Shown here in pieces: positions 15,119-16,867 of a stretch of 16,867 bases of DNA; the first letter of the stretch is position 1; each line of letters starts with the position of its first letter. The notes beneath the pieces were generated by a model. The model made no database searches. It was given only the letters and a program-made list of their open reading frames with translations, and had not been told where the DNA came from. The position numbers were made by a program, and so were the translations under genes. The stretch lies in contig DDEI01000007.1 in assembly GCA_002336675.1 (NCBI GenBank), positions 1 to 16,867 on the forward strand, given 5' to 3'. This stretch comes from Flavobacteriales bacterium UBA1958 (lineage in GTDB: Bacteria; Bacteroidota; Bacteroidia; Flavobacteriales_D; Sanyastnellaceae).

Positions 15119-16294
15119 ATGAAAGAAGTATATATAGTAGGCGCTAAAAGAACTCCAATAGGTAGTTTTATGGGTTCTTTGTCAACAGTATCAGCTACTA
15201 AGCTTGGTGCGGCTGCCATTAAAGGGGCAATAGAGTCTGCTGGAGTAGATGCAGCTCAGATTCAAGAGGTTTTTATGGGAAATGTGATGAGTGCTAATCT
15301 TGGTCAAGCACCGGCTAGGCAGGCAGCTTTATTTGCAGAAATTCCTAATAGTGTTCCGTGCACTACGATAAATAAGGTATGTGCCTCTGGAATGAAGGCT
15401 ATAGCTCTAGGAGCTCAATCTATAAAAACAGGAGATAATGACCTAGTTGTAGTAGGTGGAATGGAGAATATGAGTATGGTTCCTCATTATATGGGTGCCA
15501 GGACTGGTCAGAAGCTGGGAGATATAAAGTTAGTAGACGGTATGGTGAAAGACGGTCTAACTGATGTGTACAATAAAACGCACATGGGAGTTTGCGCTGA
15601 GTTATGCGCTAAAGAGAAAAATATTTCTAGAGAAGAACAAGATGCGTTTACTATTGAATCATATAATAGATCTACTGCTGCATGGAGTGCTGGTAAATTT
15701 TCTAATGAAATAACTCCAGTAGAAATTCCTCAGAGAAGAGGTGACGCTGTTATCTTTTCTGAAGATGAGGAATACAAGAATGTGAAGATGGAAAAAATTC
15801 CAACACTTCGTCCTGTATTTGATAAAGAGGGAACAATAACTGCGGCGAATGCTTCGACACTCAATGATGGAGCTTCTGCACTGATCCTGGCGAGTGCTGA
15901 AAAAGTGGCGGAATTGGGGTTAACGCCTATCGCTAAAATTAGAGCTTGTGCTGATGCGGCTCATGCTCCAGAATGGTTTACTACTGCACCGAGTAAAGCG
16001 CTGCCTGTTGCTTTAAAAAGAGCAGGTTTAGAGAATAGTGATGTAGATTTCTGGGAATTAAATGAAGCTTTCGCTGTAGTAGGGATAGTTAATAATAGAG
16101 AGTTAGGATTAGATCCTTCTAAAGTAAATGTAAATGGTGGAGCGGTTTCGTTAGGCCATCCTTTAGGAAATAGTGGTTCTAGAATTATAGTAACGCTAAT
16201 AAATGTGTTGAAGCAGAATGGTGGGAAAATCGGAGCTGCTGGAATATGTAATGGCGGCGGAGGCGCCAGCGCCATGGTAATAGAAAACGTATAA
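15119..16294 (+). CDS. Acetyl-CoA C-acetyltransferase (thiolase)
   Basis: A 391-residue thiolase that condenses two acetyl-CoA to acetoacetyl-CoA or cleaves acetoacetyl-CoA. It has the family length and all catalytic loops: nucleophile C88 in NKVCASGMKA, NEAF with N315, GHPLGNSGSR with H347, and the second cysteine C377 in GICNGGGGASAMV. The N-terminal KRTPIGSFMGSL block is typical of biosynthetic or degradative acetoacetyl-CoA thiolases (AtoB/PhaA-like). It has its own promoter box and a strong terminator 20 bases after the stop, so it is monocistronic. With the 3-hydroxyacyl-CoA dehydrogenase upstream it makes two consecutive steps of four-carbon acyl-CoA metabolism. Chain-length preference is inferred, not shown. 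Confidence 0.95.
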   Translation: MKEVYIVGAKRTPIGSFMGSLSTVSATKLGAAAIKGAIESAGVDAAQIQEVFMGNVMSANLGQAPARQAALFAEIPNSVPCTTINKVCASGMKAIALGAQSIKTGDNDLVVVGGMENMSMVPHYMGARTGQKLGDIKLVDGMVKDGLTDVYNKTHMGVCAELCAKEKNISREEQDAFTIESYNRSTAAWSAGKFSNEITPVEIPQRRGDAVIFSEDEEYKNVKMEKIPTLRPVFDKEGTITAANASTLNDGASALILASAEKVAELGLTPIAKIRACADAAHAPEWFTTAPSKALPVALKRAGLENSDVDFWELNEAFAVVGIVNNRELGLDPSKVNVNGGAVSLGHPLGNSGSRIIVTLINVLKQNGGKIGAAGICNGGGGASAMVIENV

Positions 16295-16313
16295 ATCAGT
16301 TTATTTTAGATAA

Positions 16314-16348
16314 AAAAAACCTCGCGAGTGCTTCTCACGAGGTTTTTT
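16314..16348 (+). terminator. Bidirectional rho-independent terminator after the thiolase gene
   Basis: The arms AAAAAACCTCG (16314-16324) and CGAGGTTTTTT (16338-16348) pair perfectly. After one C/A mismatch an inner GAG/CTC adds three pairs around the loop TGCTT. There is an A-run on one side and a T-run on the other, so it can stop transcripts from both strands, serving the thiolase and the minus-strand DUF6787 gene. Confidence 0.9.
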
Positions 16349-16391
16349 GTTTTCTCTACTCACTTAACTATTCTTTTCTGCTGAGTCTATT

Positions 16392-16490
16392 TTAGCTTGA
16401 AAAAGCAGCTATTTCTTTTGCTGATTTAGAACCTCTCGTTTTAGCAGTATCTAATTTTGACAGGGTCTCATGTCCAGTTTTCTTCTGAAT
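16392..16490 (-). pseudogene. Possible coding remnant, no start codon
   Basis: On the minus strand an open frame of 32 codons runs between a TGA (16493-16491) and a TAA (16394-16392). It contains KKTGHETLSKLDTAK and ends KEIAAFSS. Codon choice and residue mix resemble the neighbouring genes, but there is no ATG and I do not recognise a family. It lies between the end of the DUF6787 gene and the shared terminator, the place for the last gene of that transcript. It may be the tail of a lost gene, or chance. Confidence 0.25.
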
Positions 16491-16495
16491 TCAAA

Positions 16496-16786
16496 CTAGT
16501 GTTTTTTTCTAAACCGGGAAATAGACTTTTTTGCAAATCCTTTAAAGAAATCATACATCCCAAAAAGATAGCCATAGGCTAGTAAGAATAGGATGTAAAC
16601 AGGAAAAATAAGAATGAAATAAATCACGGAGAACAGCACAGATTTTTCACCACCAGTGAAAAAAGCCACCATGGGCTTTTTCAGAAAAGCGATAGTACTT
16701 CCTGTAAGTGCAAATACAATTAGTATAAGAATCACCTGTTTACCGGTGACTCCCCATCTGTTCTGTAATTTTTCTAACCAACCCAT
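16496..16786 (-). CDS. Small membrane protein, DUF6787 family
   Basis: A 96-residue protein. A short soluble start (LEKLQNRWGV, residues 4-13) is followed by a hydrophobic helix (17-35, with the FALTGSTIAF motif), a loop KKPMVAFFTGGEKSV, and a long hydrophobic region (48-77) that can span the membrane once or twice. A basic tail (82-96, KGFAKKSISRFRKKH) should be cytoplasmic. The RWGV start, ALTGS helix and FGMYDFFKGF end match the small DUF6787 family that I know from Flavobacteriia; the function is unknown. The gene probably ends at the bidirectional terminator at 16314-16348. Confidence 0.75.
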   Translation of the reverse strand: MGWLEKLQNRWGVTGKQVILILIVFALTGSTIAFLKKPMVAFFTGGEKSVLFSVIYFILIFPVYILFLLAYGYLFGMYDFFKGFAKKSISRFRKKH

Positions 16787-16823
16787 CTTTTGATTATTTA
16801 TTTTAAATTCATATGCTAATTAT

Positions 16824-16842
16824 AGCACTATTTAATGGTGCT
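16824..16842 (+). other. Hairpin upstream of the DUF6787 gene
   Basis: AGCACTA (16824-16830) and TGGTGCT (16836-16842) pair over seven bases with one T-G wobble and loop TTTAA. On the plus strand TTCGGTTTTTT follows, so it resembles a weak plus-strand terminator, but no plus-strand gene needs it here. It may also be part of the 5' leader of the minus-strand gene. Confidence 0.35.
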
Positions 16843-16867
16843 TTCGGTTTTTTAAACTCATAAACTC

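Noticed and set aside
15961..16275. Minus-strand open frame of 104 codons within the thiolase gene
   Set aside because: It is antisense to a thiolase with all catalytic motifs. It is proline-rich because it mirrors glycine-rich codons, with no independent support.
1..16867. Search for CRISPR arrays, insertion-sequence ends, tandem repeats and toxin-antitoxin pairs
   Set aside because: By eye I saw no regularly spaced repeats, no transposase or integrase motifs, and no paired small genes of a known toxin-antitoxin type.

Overview
The window looks like chromosomal DNA of an AT-rich member of the Bacteroidota, most likely Flavobacteriia/Flavobacteriales. Four signs support this: a secreted protein ending in a type IX secretion (Por/T9SS) sorting domain; -7 promoter boxes of the Bacteroidota form TAnnTTTG in front of several genes; start codons with no Shine-Dalgarno sequence; and families typical of the group (DUF6787, DUF4268, a CstB-like persulfide dioxygenase). 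I see no insertion sequence, phage gene or CRISPR array.

Layout. At the left edge a tRNA-Asp gene reads leftward from a strong promoter, but its acceptor stem has two mismatches. A large T9SS-exported CotH-kinase protein (250-3282, +) follows, converging on an orphan DUF58 gene (3347-4282, -). Next is a sulfur-handling cluster on the + strand: the decayed remnant of a DUF6691/YeeE-type sulfur transporter gene (4449-4656), a TauE/SafE exporter (4657-5457), a metallo-beta-lactamase persulfide dioxygenase fused to two rhodanese domains (5536-6942) and a single-domain rhodanese (7000-7308). Together they would oxidise persulfides and export sulfite or a related anion.

A tight three-gene housekeeping run (7575-10522, +) has zero spacing and then an ATGA overlap: a PhnP-like MBL hydrolase, an LpxL-type acyltransferase and the AAA+ ATPase RarA. 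FabD (10630-11520, +) follows with its own promoter. The 480-base gap after FabD holds a minus-strand terminator and, just upstream of it in the minus direction, an in-frame coiled-coil coding remnant broken by one stop. This is best read as the tail of a lost minus-strand gene.

The right third has two genes for interconverting acetyl-CoA, acetoacetyl-CoA and 3-hydroxybutyryl-CoA, a 3-hydroxyacyl-CoA dehydrogenase (12002-12889, +) and a thiolase (15119-16294, +). Between them lie two unrelated minus-strand genes, an AlbA_2 (Schlafen-type) protein and a DUF4268 protein, and a 720-base gap with little recognisable content. A bidirectional terminator closes the thiolase gene, and a small DUF6787 membrane protein (16496-16786, -) ends the window.

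No clear undescribed multi-gene system is visible. The items most worth a second look are the gene remnants (4449-4656, 11644-11757, 16392-16490), the mismatched tRNA, and the TGTACA-TT-TGTACA palindrome over the -7 box of the dehydrogenase gene.
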